A stretch of 64,000 bases of DNA, from the NCBI GenBank assembly GCA_045604705.1, contig JAZUOO010000047.1, positions 1-64,000 of the forward strand, written 5' to 3'. Shown here one piece after another: positions 1-8,155 of this stretch. Under the pieces are notes generated by a model. The model saw only the letters and a program-made list of their open reading frames with translations. It did no database searches and was not told where the DNA came from. The stretch is from SIG622 sp045604705 (lineage in GTDB: Bacteria > Bacillota > Clostridia > Oscillospirales > CAG-382). The position numbers were made by a program, and so were the translations under genes. Each line of letters opens with the position of its first letter. Position 1 is the first letter of the stretch.

Positions 1-2711
1 CCTGTGGACTTCATTTCGGGAGAAAGATATGCATCAAGTCCGCCAATCTTTGCAAAGGAGAATACGGGAACCTTAACATACCATCTCTTCTTTTCTTCGG
101 GGTACATTGTCGTGATACCCTGGTCACGGAGTGACTTTCCGAGAATTACGTTTGTTGCAATATCCGCAAGACTGTAGCCTGTGGACTTTGAAAGGAAAGG
201 AACTGTTCTTGAGGATCTGGGGTTTACTTCTATGATAAATACCTTCTCGTCCTTGTCAACGATAAACTGAATGTTGTAAAGACCAACGATACCGAGTCCG
301 AGTCCGAGCTTCTTTGCGTAATCAAGAATTACGTCCTTAACCTTCTGCGAAATGCTGAATGACGGATATACGCTGATACTGTCGCCGCTGTGGATACCCG
401 TTCTTTCAACAAGCTCCATGATACCCGGAACAAATACGTCAACTCCGTCACAAATAGCGTCAACCTCGACCTCTTTGCCGAGAATGTAGTGGTCAACAAG
501 TACGGGCTTATCCTCGTCAACCTCAACGGCTGTTTTGAGGTAGTGTCTGAGCTGTACTTCGTTTGCAACTATCTGCATAGCACGTCCACCGAGAACGAAG
601 CTTGGACGAACAAGTACAGGATAGCCGATTTCCTTTGCAACTCTTACACCGTCTTCAATGTTGGTAACCGCCTCGCCCTGGGACTGGGGGATTTTGAGAT
701 TATTAAGTATCTTTTCAAATCTGTCTCTGTCCTCTGCGTTTTCAATGGCGTCAACGGTTGTACCTATGATATTTACTCCGTTGTCGGAAAGTCCCGGAGC
801 AAGGTTTATTGCTGTCTGACCGCCAAGGGATGCAATTACATCATTTGCATTTTCAAACCTGAGGATATTGAGAACATCTTCCTGTGTCAGAGGCTCAAAG
901 TAGAGCTTGTCAGATGTGGTATAGTCTGTGGAAACGGTTTCGGGGTTGTTGTTTATGATGATAGCTTCAAAGCCTGCACGTCTGATTGTTGAAACTGCGT
1001 GAACGGTGGAGTAGTCAAATTCTACACCCTGACCGATTCTGATGGGACCTGCACCGAGAACAACTTTCTTTTCTCTGTCTGTTACAACAGACTTGTTTTC
1101 GCCCTCATAGCTTGAATAGAAGTAGGGAATATAAGCGTTTGTATGGCAGGTGTCAACCATTCTGTAAACGGGAACAATGTCATTTTCAAATCTTTCGTCG
1201 CGTACTTCCTTTTCGGTGACATTCCAGAGCTTTGCAATGTATTTATCGGAGAAGCCTATCTTCTTTGCTTTCTTGAGTATTTCTACATCGCCCTTGTTAT
1301 CAGCGATAACCTTTTCATAATCTATAATCTTCTTGATTTCTTCAAGGAACCAAGGGGTGATAGCCGTAATCTTAAAGAGTTCATCGACGGACACATTCAT
1401 TCTCATAAGCTTTGCAATTGCAAATATTCCGTCATCGTGGAAATCCTTAAGGTATGCAATGAGTTCTTCCTTTGAGAAAGAATCAAACTTTGCCATCCAA
1501 AGGTGGAAAACTCCGATTTCAAGAGAGCGAACGGACTTCAAAAGACATTCGGAGAACGTACTTCCGATACCCATAACCTCGCCTGTCGCTTTCATCTGCG
1601 TACCGAGCTTATTTGTAGCGGTTGCGAACTTGTCAAAGGGGAAGCGGGGCATCTTTGCAACAATGTAGTCAAGACTTGGCTCGAATGCCGCATTTGTGTT
1701 TGCAATCGCAATATCTTCAAGAAGCATACCAACGGCAATTTTTGCGGTAACTCTTGCAATTGGATAGCCGGAAGCCTTTGAGGCAAGTGCGGAGGAACGG
1801 GAAACTCTCGGGTTTACCTCGATAAGGAAGTATTCGGAAGTGTGAGGATTGAGTGCAAACTGAACGTTACAGCCACCCTCGATTTTGAGTGCCTTGATAA
1901 TCTTTATCGCACTGTCGTTGAGCATTTTAAGGTCGTGGTCGTTAAGTGTGAGAATGGGAGCAACAACAATGGAGTCACCGGTGTGTACACCTACGGGGTC
2001 AACGTTTTCCATTCCGCATATGGTGATAGCGTGGTCGGAGGAGTCACGCATAACCTCAAATTCTATTTCCTTGTAGCCTCTTACGCTCTTTTCAATAAGC
2101 ACCTGATGTACGGGAGAAAGCTGGAACGCACCTCTGCCTATCTCACGAAGCTCATCTTCGTTGTAGGCAAAGCCGCCACCGGTACCGCCGAGAGTAAACG
2201 CAGGACGAAGAACAACCGGATAACCGATTTCTGCCGCAGCCTCTGCCGCTTCATCAACGGAATATGTTATCCTGGAGGGGATAACAGGCTCGCCGATTTC
2301 CTCACAAAGCTCCTTGAACAGCTCTCTGTCCTCGGCTCTCTCAATTGACTCACTGCTTGTACCGAGAAGAAGTGTGCCGCATTCCTTGAGAATACCCTTC
2401 TTCTGGAGCTGCATTGCAAGGTTAAGACCTGTCTGACCGCCGATACCGGGGATGATTGCGTCGGGACGCTCCGAGCGGAGGATTCTCGCAACGTATTCAA
2501 GTGTCAGAGGTTCCATATATACCTTATCGGCGATTGTTGTATCTGTCATAATTGTTGCAGGGTTTGAGTTTACAAGTATTACCTCATAGCCCTCCTCGCG
2601 AAGTGCAAGACACGCCTGTGTACCTGCGTAGTCAAATTCGGCTGCCTGTCCGATAACGATGGGACCTGAGCCGATAATCATGATTTTCTTGATGTCCGTT
2701 CTTTTTGACAT
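1..2711 (-). CDS. carB: Carbamoyl-phosphate synthase large subunit, C-terminus cut by window edge
   Basis: Makes carbamoyl phosphate from bicarbonate, ammonia and two ATP for pyrimidine and arginine synthesis, in complex with the glutaminase subunit CarA. About 903 residues are present of a family length near 1070; the missing part is the allosteric C-terminal domain. The protein begins MSKRTDIKKIMIIGSGPIVI, a typical CarB start, and the duplicated ATP-grasp halves are visible, the second opening with VVLGAGPIRIGQGVEFDY. A GGAGG site lies 9 nt before the ATG at 2711. It follows pyrC by 66 bp on the same strand, so the two are probably one transcript. No carA lies between pyrC and carB. Confidence 0.97.
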   Translation of the reverse strand, partial: MSKRTDIKKIMIIGSGPIVIGQAAEFDYAGTQACLALREEGYEVILVNSNPATIMTDTTIADKVYMEPLTLEYVARILRSERPDAIIPGIGGQTGLNLAMQLQKKGILKECGTLLLGTSSESIERAEDRELFKELCEEIGEPVIPSRITYSVDEAAEAAAEIGYPVVLRPAFTLGGTGGGFAYNEDELREIGRGAFQLSPVHQVLIEKSVRGYKEIEFEVMRDSSDHAITICGMENVDPVGVHTGDSIVVAPILTLNDHDLKMLNDSAIKIIKALKIEGGCNVQFALNPHTSEYFLIEVNPRVSRSSALASKASGYPIARVTAKIAVGMLLEDIAIANTNAAFEPSLDYIVAKMPRFPFDKFATATNKLGTQMKATGEVMGIGSTFSECLLKSVRSLEIGVFHLWMAKFDSFSKEELIAYLKDFHDDGIFAIAKLMRMNVSVDELFKITAITPWFLEEIKKIIDYEKVIADNKGDVEILKKAKKIGFSDKYIAKLWNVTEKEVRDERFENDIVPVYRMVDTCHTNAYIPYFYSSYEGENKSVVTDREKKVVLGAGPIRIGQGVEFDYSTVHAVSTIRRAGFEAIIINNNPETVSTDYTTSDKLYFEPLTQEDVLNILRFENANDVIASLGGQTAINLAPGLSDNGVNIIGTTVDAIENAEDRDRFEKILNNLKIPQSQGEAVTNIEDGVRVAKEIGYPVLVRPSFVLGGRAMQIVANEVQLRHYLKTAVEVDEDKPVLVDHYILGKEVEVDAICDGVDVFVPGIMELVERTGIHSGDSISVYPSFSISQKVKDVILDYAKKLGLGLGIVGLYNIQFIVDKDEKVFIIEVNPRSSRTVPFLSKSTGYSLADIATNVILGKSLRDQGITTMYPEEKKRWYVKVPVFSFAKIGGLDAYLSPEMKST

Positions 2712-2777
2712 TTTCTTTTTCCTCCGTAATTTATGGTTAGTTGTTTTTTTACTTTATTTGTGATACCTTATTTCTGA

Positions 2778-4046
2778 TTATTTTTCAGCAATATATGCAA
2801 TCTTTCCTTGACACACCGTCATAAGGCATTTTCCGTAAATTTCCTCTCCCTCAAAGGGGGTGCTTTTTCCCATGGAAAGAAATTCCTCCGGGTTAACCTT
2901 GTACTTCTCCGAAAAGTCAAATATCGTAAAGTCTGCCTTGTCACCTATTTCGTTGCCGCCGATACCTATACCGAAGCGTGTTCTCGGATTTGTGTGCATA
3001 AGCTCCACAAGTCTTTCCATGGTTATCTTGCCTGTTTTTACAAAGTTTGTGTACATAACCGCAACAGCAGTTTCAATACCTACAACGCCCATAAGACTCT
3101 TTTCAAGGCCTCTTGATTTTTCCTCTGCACTATGAGGGGCGTGGTCGGTTGCTATCATATCTATTGTTCCGTCAAGGATACCTTCGACAAGCGCTTCTCT
3201 GTCGGACGGGCTTCTCAGCGGAGGATTCATTTTAAATCTTGCGTCCTCCTGCAGATGCGTGTCATCAAGTACAAGGTAGTGGGGCCCTGTTTCGCAGGTG
3301 ATGTTCACGCCCTCTCTCTTTGCTTTTCTTATTATCTCGACGCTTTCCTTGGTTGAAATGTGGCAAACATGATATGCACAGCCTGTTTCCCTTGCAAGCT
3401 CAATATCTCTTGCAATCGGCTTCCATTCGGATTCTGAGCAAATACCTCTGTGCCCATGTGCCTTTGCATACTCGCCGTCGTGGATGTAACCGCCAAACAG
3501 CAGGTCATTATCCTCACAATGTGCCGCTATTATTTTACCGCATTCCTTGACCTTTCTCATCGCAGCTTTCATCATTTCGCGGCTCTGTACTCCCTTGCCG
3601 TCGTCGGAAAAGCCTATGCACAGCGGTGCAAGAGCTTCAATATCCGTGAGCTTTTCACCCTTTTCGCCCTCAGTTATACAGGCATAAGGATAAACCTTGA
3701 TACAGGCGTCCTTTTTTATTGCATCCAACTGAACCCTGATATTCTCAACGCTGTCGGGACAAGGATTGAGGTTTGGCATGGAGCAAACAGCAGTATAACC
3801 GCCTTTGGCAGAAGCTGCAGTACCTGTCTTTATGGTTTCTTTATACAAAAAACCCGGCTCTCGCAGATGTACGTGAACATCACAGAGACCGGGAAAAAGG
3901 AATGCACCGCCGCAGTCGATAATTTCGACGTCGGATACGTTTTCCATATCATTTGAAGAAACAACTATACCGTCTTTAAGGAATAAATCACCCTTGGAAA
4001 ATTTACCCTGTCGGTATATGTTACAGTTTCTCAGAATGTAATTCAT
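2778..4046 (-). CDS. pyrC: Dihydroorotase
   Basis: Cyclises N-carbamoyl-aspartate to dihydroorotate in pyrimidine synthesis. It is a 422-residue amidohydrolase, the usual length for the class I bacterial enzyme. The metal-binding motif DVHVHLREPG is near residue 60, and later HCE, HVCHIS and ATDHAPHS supply the other metal ligands and the catalytic aspartate. AGGAG precedes the ATG by 5 nt. It is the first gene after promoter 4214-4242 and the attenuator at 4082-4200, and is followed by carB. Confidence 0.97.
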   Translation of the reverse strand: MNYILRNCNIYRQGKFSKGDLFLKDGIVVSSNDMENVSDVEIIDCGGAFLFPGLCDVHVHLREPGFLYKETIKTGTAASAKGGYTAVCSMPNLNPCPDSVENIRVQLDAIKKDACIKVYPYACITEGEKGEKLTDIEALAPLCIGFSDDGKGVQSREMMKAAMRKVKECGKIIAAHCEDNDLLFGGYIHDGEYAKAHGHRGICSESEWKPIARDIELARETGCAYHVCHISTKESVEIIRKAKREGVNITCETGPHYLVLDDTHLQEDARFKMNPPLRSPSDREALVEGILDGTIDMIATDHAPHSAEEKSRGLEKSLMGVVGIETAVAVMYTNFVKTGKITMERLVELMHTNPRTRFGIGIGGNEIGDKADFTIFDFSEKYKVNPEEFLSMGKSTPFEGEEIYGKCLMTVCQGKIAYIAEK

Positions 4047-4081
4047 ATTTACTCCTATTCTTTAATACACAAAACACGACT

Positions 4082-4112
4082 AAAAAAAGAACCCTGATTT
4101 TTAGTATCAGAG
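4082..4112 (-). terminator. Intrinsic terminator in the pyrC leader
   Basis: Read on the minus strand, CTCTGAT and ATCAGGG form a 7-bp stem around a 7-nt loop, followed by a U-rich run (TTCTTTTTTT). It lies between the promoter and the pyrC start codon, so it must be an attenuator rather than a gene end. Confidence 0.8.
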
Positions 4113-4200
4113 CATAGCCTTATGGCAGACTTCTGCATATCGCACAGCTCTGCGGTTTTTTGTACATAAAACCTTGTCGGCTCTCTGTACCACCTTAAAA
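4082..4200 (-). promoter_or_regulatory. pyrC-carB leader attenuator, probably PyrR-controlled
   Basis: On the minus strand the leader holds CAGAGC (4152-4147) complementary to GCTCTG (4113-4108). The second segment overlaps the 5' arm of the terminator, so an antiterminator and the terminator exclude each other. Upstream of both (4190-4171) is a CAGAGAG...CAAGG arrangement that resembles the conserved loop and bulge of PyrR-binding RNA, although the flanking stem does not match the Bacillus consensus well. Mutually exclusive pairing is seen in the sequence; control by PyrR and UMP is inference. Confidence 0.6.
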
Positions 4201-4213
4201 TCTTATCTTATAT

Positions 4214-4242
4214 ATTATAGCACTGTTAACGTTGCTTGTCAA
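4214..4242 (-). promoter_or_regulatory. Sigma-A promoter for pyrC-carB
   Basis: Minus strand: TTGACA (4242-4237), 17-bp spacer, TATAAT (4219-4214). Both boxes match the consensus exactly. Confidence 0.9.
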
Positions 4243-4260
4243 GTGGAAATTTATACAAAA

Positions 4261-4505
4261 TAAAGATTTTGGCGATTTTTAGAGGATTTTCGGAAAATGT
4301 GCGTTTTAATGACGAGCGTACATACGAATTCTGCTTTGACGGCATAGAAAAGAACAAAATCATAGCAATAGGTACACACAGTACATCCGAAAGTACATTG
4401 ACAGAGGAGAATATTTCAAAAAGGGATTACACGAGCTTGTAAAAAGCTTTCCCAAAAACCATCCTTTGCATAAAATCCGAAATATCGGGAAAAATACCTC
4501 CGCAT
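4261..4505 (+). pseudogene. DUF4417-family fragment, frameshifted
   Basis: The frame reads NDERTYEFCFDGIEKNKIIA, which I recognise as the core of DUF4417 proteins, then reaches GTH at 4371-4379. There the family-like sequence moves to another frame and continues YIRKYIDRGEYFKKGLHELV from 4382. A one-base loss near 4380 explains the break. The N-terminal half is missing and no start codon or ribosome site fits. It lies directly behind the pyrC promoter on the opposite strand. It is a relic of a longer gene whose function is unknown. Confidence 0.6.
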
Positions 4506-4529
4506 ACAAAATTAACGGAGGTAATGCAA

Positions 4530-5795
4530 ATGAAGCGAAAACCCATATTAACATCCGCAGCTCTTGCGGTACTGTTTATCTTAAACCTCGGCTGTGCCGT
4601 ATCCGCACAAAGTTACGACCTGTCACCGGGAATGGAGCTGCTCTCTGAAAGCATCGGTATGTCAAAATGTACGGTTATGACAAAGGAACTGAAATTTGCG
4701 AGAGCCGACTTTGAAGAAACATTCGGAGGGCCTCTCGAATCGGTTACCGTGGTATCTCTCCCCTCATCGGCGGTGGGAGTGCTAAAATACGCGGGAAGCG
4801 AGGTTTATGCGGGACAGACTATTCCTTGTACAAATCTTGGACTTCTGAAGTTTACACCCTCAAGAAATATCGGCAGTACAAGCTTTACGGTCTTTGCTAA
4901 CGACTCGGATGAGCTTGCGGCAAGCTGCAGCATAACCGTCACGGAAAAGCAGAACGGTGCACCATCGGCAGGGGATGTGGAAGCGGACGCAATATCCGGA
5001 ATACGTTTTACGGGAAATCTTGACATTTATGACCCTGACGGCGATACCGTTACCGCAGTGATTTCGGCATATCCGGAAAACGGTGTTGTAAAGCTGAGTA
5101 AAAACGGATTTGTCTATACCTCAATGCCCGGATTTTCCGGAGAGGATTCCTTCACCTACACCGCTTATGATAAGTACGGTAATGCTTCCGAAACAGCAAG
5201 CGTGACACTGAGCGTTGAAAAACCGCAAACGGATATAAGATACGACGACATGACAGGTCACTGGGGTTACACCGGTGCACTCAAAATGACAGAGCTGGGA
5301 CTTATGTCGGGAGATGAAAAGGACGGCTCTTTGGTGTTCAACCCGGACGCTCCCGTAACAAGAGGCGATTTTCTCGCAATGGCAATGATATGTGCGGGAC
5401 TTGAAGAAGAAATAAAGCTCGGAGCAACAACAACCTTTGCCGATGACAGCAGTATTCCATCCAACATCAGAAGCTATGCCTCATACGCAGAAGCGGGCGG
5501 CATCATCAGCGGCTACAGAAATGCCGATGGAAAGACCGTTTTTGCAAGCACCGATGAGATAACAAGAGCCGAAGCGGTGAGTGTCCTTTCAAATCTTATC
5601 GGAAAATCAACAGGAACAAGCGACTTTAACTATACTGATGCCTCAAGTATTCCCGAATGGGCAAGAGCCGGTTTTGCAGCTCTCACTTCAATGGGTATTA
5701 TAAAAGGAACGCCCGACGGTGCACTTGAACCGGGAAGAAACCTTACAAGAGCCGAAGCGGCACAAATGCTTTGCAATATGAGAGCAGTTATCTGA
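4530..5795 (+). CDS. Secreted SLH-domain protein with Ig/cadherin-like repeats
   Basis: A 421-residue exported cell-wall protein. The start is taken at 4530 because GGAGGT at 4518-4523 sits 6-7 nt before it; the in-frame ATG at 4524 is too close. A signal peptide covers about residues 1-27. Residues about 60-130 and 135-230 look like two extracellular beta-sandwich repeats; the second includes PDGDTVTAV and EDSFTYTAYDKYGN, typical of Ig/cadherin-like bacterial repeats. Three SLH modules fill the C-terminal half (about 235-421), which would anchor the protein to secondary cell-wall polymer. The substrate or partner of the repeats is not evident. Confidence 0.85.
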   Translation: MKRKPILTSAALAVLFILNLGCAVSAQSYDLSPGMELLSESIGMSKCTVMTKELKFARADFEETFGGPLESVTVVSLPSSAVGVLKYAGSEVYAGQTIPCTNLGLLKFTPSRNIGSTSFTVFANDSDELAASCSITVTEKQNGAPSAGDVEADAISGIRFTGNLDIYDPDGDTVTAVISAYPENGVVKLSKNGFVYTSMPGFSGEDSFTYTAYDKYGNASETASVTLSVEKPQTDIRYDDMTGHWGYTGALKMTELGLMSGDEKDGSLVFNPDAPVTRGDFLAMAMICAGLEEEIKLGATTTFADDSSIPSNIRSYASYAEAGGIISGYRNADGKTVFASTDEITRAEAVSVLSNLIGKSTGTSDFNYTDASSIPEWARAGFAALTSMGIIKGTPDGALEPGRNLTRAEAAQMLCNMRAVI

Positions 5796-5858
5796 GTAAA
5801 AAACAACAACCACATTAATGTAGAATAATTCCGTAAAAAGGACTGTATCCAAATACGA

Positions 5859-5931
5859 CGCCCCCAAAGGATATACAAGCCGATAACCCGTTCGGTAAAG
5901 AACGCTTTGAAGCTTGACGATTGAGGGGGCG
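5859..5931 (+). ncRNA. Candidate structured RNA (strand and class uncertain)
   Basis: Three nested helices can be drawn: CGCCCCC (5859-5865) with GGGGGCG (5925-5931), CAAGC (5876-5880) with GCTTG (5912-5916), and GTTC (5890-5893) with GAAC (5900-5903), separated by internal loops. An intrinsic terminator follows at 5966-5997 on the plus strand. No coding sequence covers it. It does not match any riboswitch, 6S or SRP RNA that I know. It could be the 3' end of the SLH gene transcript, an independent small RNA, or a small repeated element. Confidence 0.35.
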
Positions 5932-5965
5932 AAAAAAGATAACTAAAATATACAGATTTAAGAAA

Positions 5966-5997
5966 GAGGCAAGTGTTAAAAACTTGTCTCTTTTTTT
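5966..5997 (+). terminator. Intrinsic terminator
   Basis: GAGGCAAGT (5966-5974) pairs with ACTTGTCTC (5982-5990), one G-U pair, followed by seven T. It ends transcription from the SLH gene at 4530 or from the candidate RNA at 5859. The rest of the non-coding stretch 5796-6181 shows nothing else. Confidence 0.85.
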
Positions 5998-6127
5998 GTC
6001 ACGGATATTTGTTTTTTTAAATCGTAAAATCATACTGAAAACGGCAATAAAGAATCCTGTGTGGGCGTTATTTATGAAATCAGTATGACAAGAACGGATA
6101 TAACGGCAGGGGCTGAAAGCAGAAAAT

Positions 6128-6151
6128 CGGGACAAAGCTGAGCCCGTCCCG
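6128..6151 (-). terminator. Weak terminator after the phosphatidyltransferase gene
   Basis: Minus strand CGGGAC (6151-6146) pairs with GTCCCG (6133-6128), followed by ATTTTC. The T-run is short. Confidence 0.45.
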
Positions 6152-6181
6152 AATGAGTGGTTAATTACTTTGCCGAAAATA

Positions 6182-6733
6182 TCAGCTCTTTCTGTCCGTA
6201 TATACGGACTTTACGTTGGAGGTGTATTCCTTCTTGGTTATGTGTATCACAAGCTCCTCGACCGAGGAAATTATTCCGATTACACAGATGACTGTACAGA
6301 ATACGGAAATTATTTTATGATTGATGATATAGGGAACAAAGAATATCATAAGTGTCGCTGCTTTATTAAGATAAGTATGCAGTGACGCGAATTTTTTAAA
6401 CTTTATTGCAGAGATGGCGTAAGAGGCAATACGCATAACGACCACCGACAGCACCATGTACCAAATCCAGAAAGGAAGCTTTACCCAAAGCACAGGGGAT
6501 ATACGAAGAATCATCACGATATAAAAGCTCAGATCTGCAATACTGTCAAGCTTTGAGCCCAATTCGCTTACGGAATTGGTTTTTCGTGCAATGAAGCCGT
6601 CAATTGCATCGGAAAGTCCGGCTATGGTATAAATAATATAAAATGCTTTTTTCAACGGCTCGACGAATAACAGACACAGTGAACCGACTATTCGAATCAT
6701 TGTGATAAGATTCGGTATCATTTTCGGACTCAT
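6182..6733 (-). CDS. CDP-alcohol phosphatidyltransferase family membrane protein
   Basis: Transfers a phosphatidyl group from CDP-diacylglycerol to an alcohol such as glycerol 3-phosphate, in the membrane. The 183-residue protein has the full family signature D-x2-D-G-x2-A-R-x8-G-x3-D-x3-D at about residues 42-67 (begins DAIDGFIAR), which holds the metal and CDP ligands. Four to six hydrophobic segments follow. The start at 6733 is chosen because AAGGAGG lies 7-9 nt upstream; an earlier ATG at 6757 has no such site. The length fits PgsA-type enzymes, but the alcohol substrate cannot be read from the sequence. It stands alone on the minus strand. Confidence 0.85.
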   Translation of the reverse strand: MSPKMIPNLITMIRIVGSLCLLFVEPLKKAFYIIYTIAGLSDAIDGFIARKTNSVSELGSKLDSIADLSFYIVMILRISPVLWVKLPFWIWYMVLSVVVMRIASYAISAIKFKKFASLHTYLNKAATLMIFFVPYIINHKIISVFCTVICVIGIISSVEELVIHITKKEYTSNVKSVYTDRKS

Positions 6734-6765
6734 TCCGTCCCCTCCTTCTTTCGGCATATACTACC

Positions 6766-6794
6766 ATATTACAACTTTTTTTTAAATTTGTCAA
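6766..6794 (-). promoter_or_regulatory. Promoter for the phosphatidyltransferase gene
   Basis: Minus strand TTGACA (6794-6789), 17-bp spacer, TAATAT (6771-6766), 33 bp before the start codon. Confidence 0.65.
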
Positions 6795-6816
6795 TATATT
6801 TTTTGAAAATAAATCC

Positions 6817-6845
6817 TTGAAATATGCAATAAATTAATTTAATAT
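6817..6845 (+). promoter_or_regulatory. Possible promoter for the MBL-fold gene
   Basis: TTGAAA (6817-6822), 17-bp spacer, TAATAT (6840-6845). The surrounding DNA is very AT-rich, so this match is weak evidence. Confidence 0.4.
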
Positions 6846-6873
6846 TTAAATACAAAAAAAGGGGAGGACACCC

Positions 6874-7662
6874 ATGGAAATAACGGTTTTACTGGAAAAC
6901 AACGCTATAAACGAAAAATTTGAAGCGGAGCACGGACTTTCACTTTACATAAGAGCCTGCGGGAAGAACATACTTTTCGATATGGGACAAACGGATATGT
7001 TTGTAAGAAATGCCGAGAAATCGGGGACAGACCTGTCCGACGTGGACATTGCAGTACTCTCCCACGGACACTACGACCACGGAGGCGGACTTGCGGCTTT
7101 CTTAAAGCTCAACAAAAAAGCTCCGATCTACATAAACGAGCACGCATTCATGCCCCATTTTAACGGTACAGGCAAATACATAGGTCTTGACCAAACCTTA
7201 AAGGGCAGCCCCGAAATCATTTTCACGCATTCGGAAGTTAGTATATGCAAAGGGATTACACTTTATCCTGCCGCCGTTGATGTTACGAAAAAGTTTTCAA
7301 GTGCGGGACTTACCGTCCTTGATAAGGGAGAATTCCGTCCCGAAGATTTCCGTCACGAGCAGTACCTCGAAATATGTGAGAACGGCAAGAAATTCCTGTT
7401 CAGCGGGTGTTCCCACAGGGGGATAACCAATATAGTGAAGACATTTAATCCGGACGTGATTATCGGGGGATTTCACTTTTCAAAGCTCCTATTGGATGAA
7501 AAGCTTGTCGAATACGCCGAATATCTCGATTCCTTTGAAACCGAGTACTATACTTGTCATTGTACGGGACTTGAGCAGTTTGAGTTTCTGAGTAAAAGGA
7601 TGAAACGCCTAAGGTGTTTGAAATGCGGAGAGAAGATAGAGTTCACAGTTAAGAATTCATAA
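6874..7662 (+). CDS. MBL-fold metallohydrolase
   Basis: A 262-residue cytoplasmic metallo-beta-lactamase-fold enzyme. The metal motif SHGHYDHGG is near residues 65-73; FSGCSHRGI (about 174) and GGFH (about 193) provide further ligands. The sequence resembles the clostridial branch annotated as 7,8-dihydropterin-6-yl-methyl-4-(beta-D-ribofuranosyl)aminobenzene-5'-phosphate synthase-like, but that name comes from archaeal relatives and the true substrate is unknown. GGGGAGG stands 8 nt before the ATG. It is monocistronic. The C-terminus ends with a CLKCG motif, perhaps an added metal site. Confidence 0.85.
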   Translation: MEITVLLENNAINEKFEAEHGLSLYIRACGKNILFDMGQTDMFVRNAEKSGTDLSDVDIAVLSHGHYDHGGGLAAFLKLNKKAPIYINEHAFMPHFNGTGKYIGLDQTLKGSPEIIFTHSEVSICKGITLYPAAVDVTKKFSSAGLTVLDKGEFRPEDFRHEQYLEICENGKKFLFSGCSHRGITNIVKTFNPDVIIGGFHFSKLLLDEKLVEYAEYLDSFETEYYTCHCTGLEQFEFLSKRMKRLRCLKCGEKIEFTVKNS

Positions 7663-7897
7663 TTAAAATTGTGGGTTTGCAGCGGAATGGTTTGTACTGC
7701 TGTTTTCCTGAAAGCATATGTGCAAAGCGGAATCTTGCCGAAAAACATACATTGTGTTCCCTCACACCGACATAATTGAATTCAGCATACGGGTGATAAC
7801 AAACTAAGATTAATCAAAGTGTGGAATTATCCCAACAACAAAGCCTGAAACATGGCAAAATTCTACATTTTCCCTTGCATATTTCTGAAAAATCCAC

Positions 7898-7926
7898 TTG
7901 ACATAAATTATATCATATGATATAAT
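7898..7926 (+). promoter_or_regulatory. Sigma-A promoter of the purine operon
   Basis: TTGACA (7898-7903), 17-bp spacer, TATAAT (7921-7926), both exact. Nothing recognisable lies in 7663-7897. Confidence 0.92.
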
Positions 7927-7950
7927 ATCATCCGTAGTAATATTGAAACT

Positions 7951-8060
7951 GGCACCCGCAACTGACGGAAATGCGGAGTACCGCAAGGGAACGGGTGTAT
8001 ACTTGACCGCACTGCCTGACGGATTTCCGTAAGCACTCGGTTCGCCGACCGTCTGGGCAG
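7951..8060 (+). promoter_or_regulatory. ZTP (pfl) riboswitch
   Basis: Binds ZTP/AICAR, the signal of 10-formyl-THF shortage, and raises purine gene expression when bound. The sequence holds the conserved ZTP elements: CACCCGCAACTGACGG (7953-7968), ACCGCAAGGGAACGGGTG (7980-7997), then after a variable insert CCGACCGTCTGGGCA (8045-8059). The closing helix CACCCG/CGGGTG is intact. It sits between a strong promoter and an intrinsic terminator, upstream of purE. The organism also has fhs and two formyl-THF-dependent enzymes in the same window, which matches the known regulon. Confidence 0.9.
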
Positions 8061-8093
8061 TTCTGTTTTTGTATGGGCAGAACTGCGTTTTTT
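8057..8093 (+). terminator. ZTP riboswitch expression-platform terminator
   Basis: GCAGTTCTG (8057-8065) pairs with CAGAACTGC (8078-8086), then six T at 8088-8093. The 5' arm overlaps the 3' end of the riboswitch core, as needed for ligand-dependent readthrough. Confidence 0.88.
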
Positions 8094-8155
8094 AATGCAT
8101 TATGCATTATCAATCCTGTATTTACATTTCTTAACTGTCGAAAGGAAAAAGTATC

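Noticed and set aside
390..2348. Several long plus-strand frames over carB
   Set aside because: They are antisense to carB, whose protein is unmistakable.
4171..4200. T-box-like GGTGGTAC string in the pyrC leader
   Set aside because: It lacks the following conserved T-box bases and the gene is not amino-acid related. A PyrR-type attenuator explains the leader better.
5859..5931. 6S RNA or SRP RNA
   Set aside because: Too short for 6S, and the conserved SRP loop (GGTCAGG...GGAAGCAGCC) is missing.
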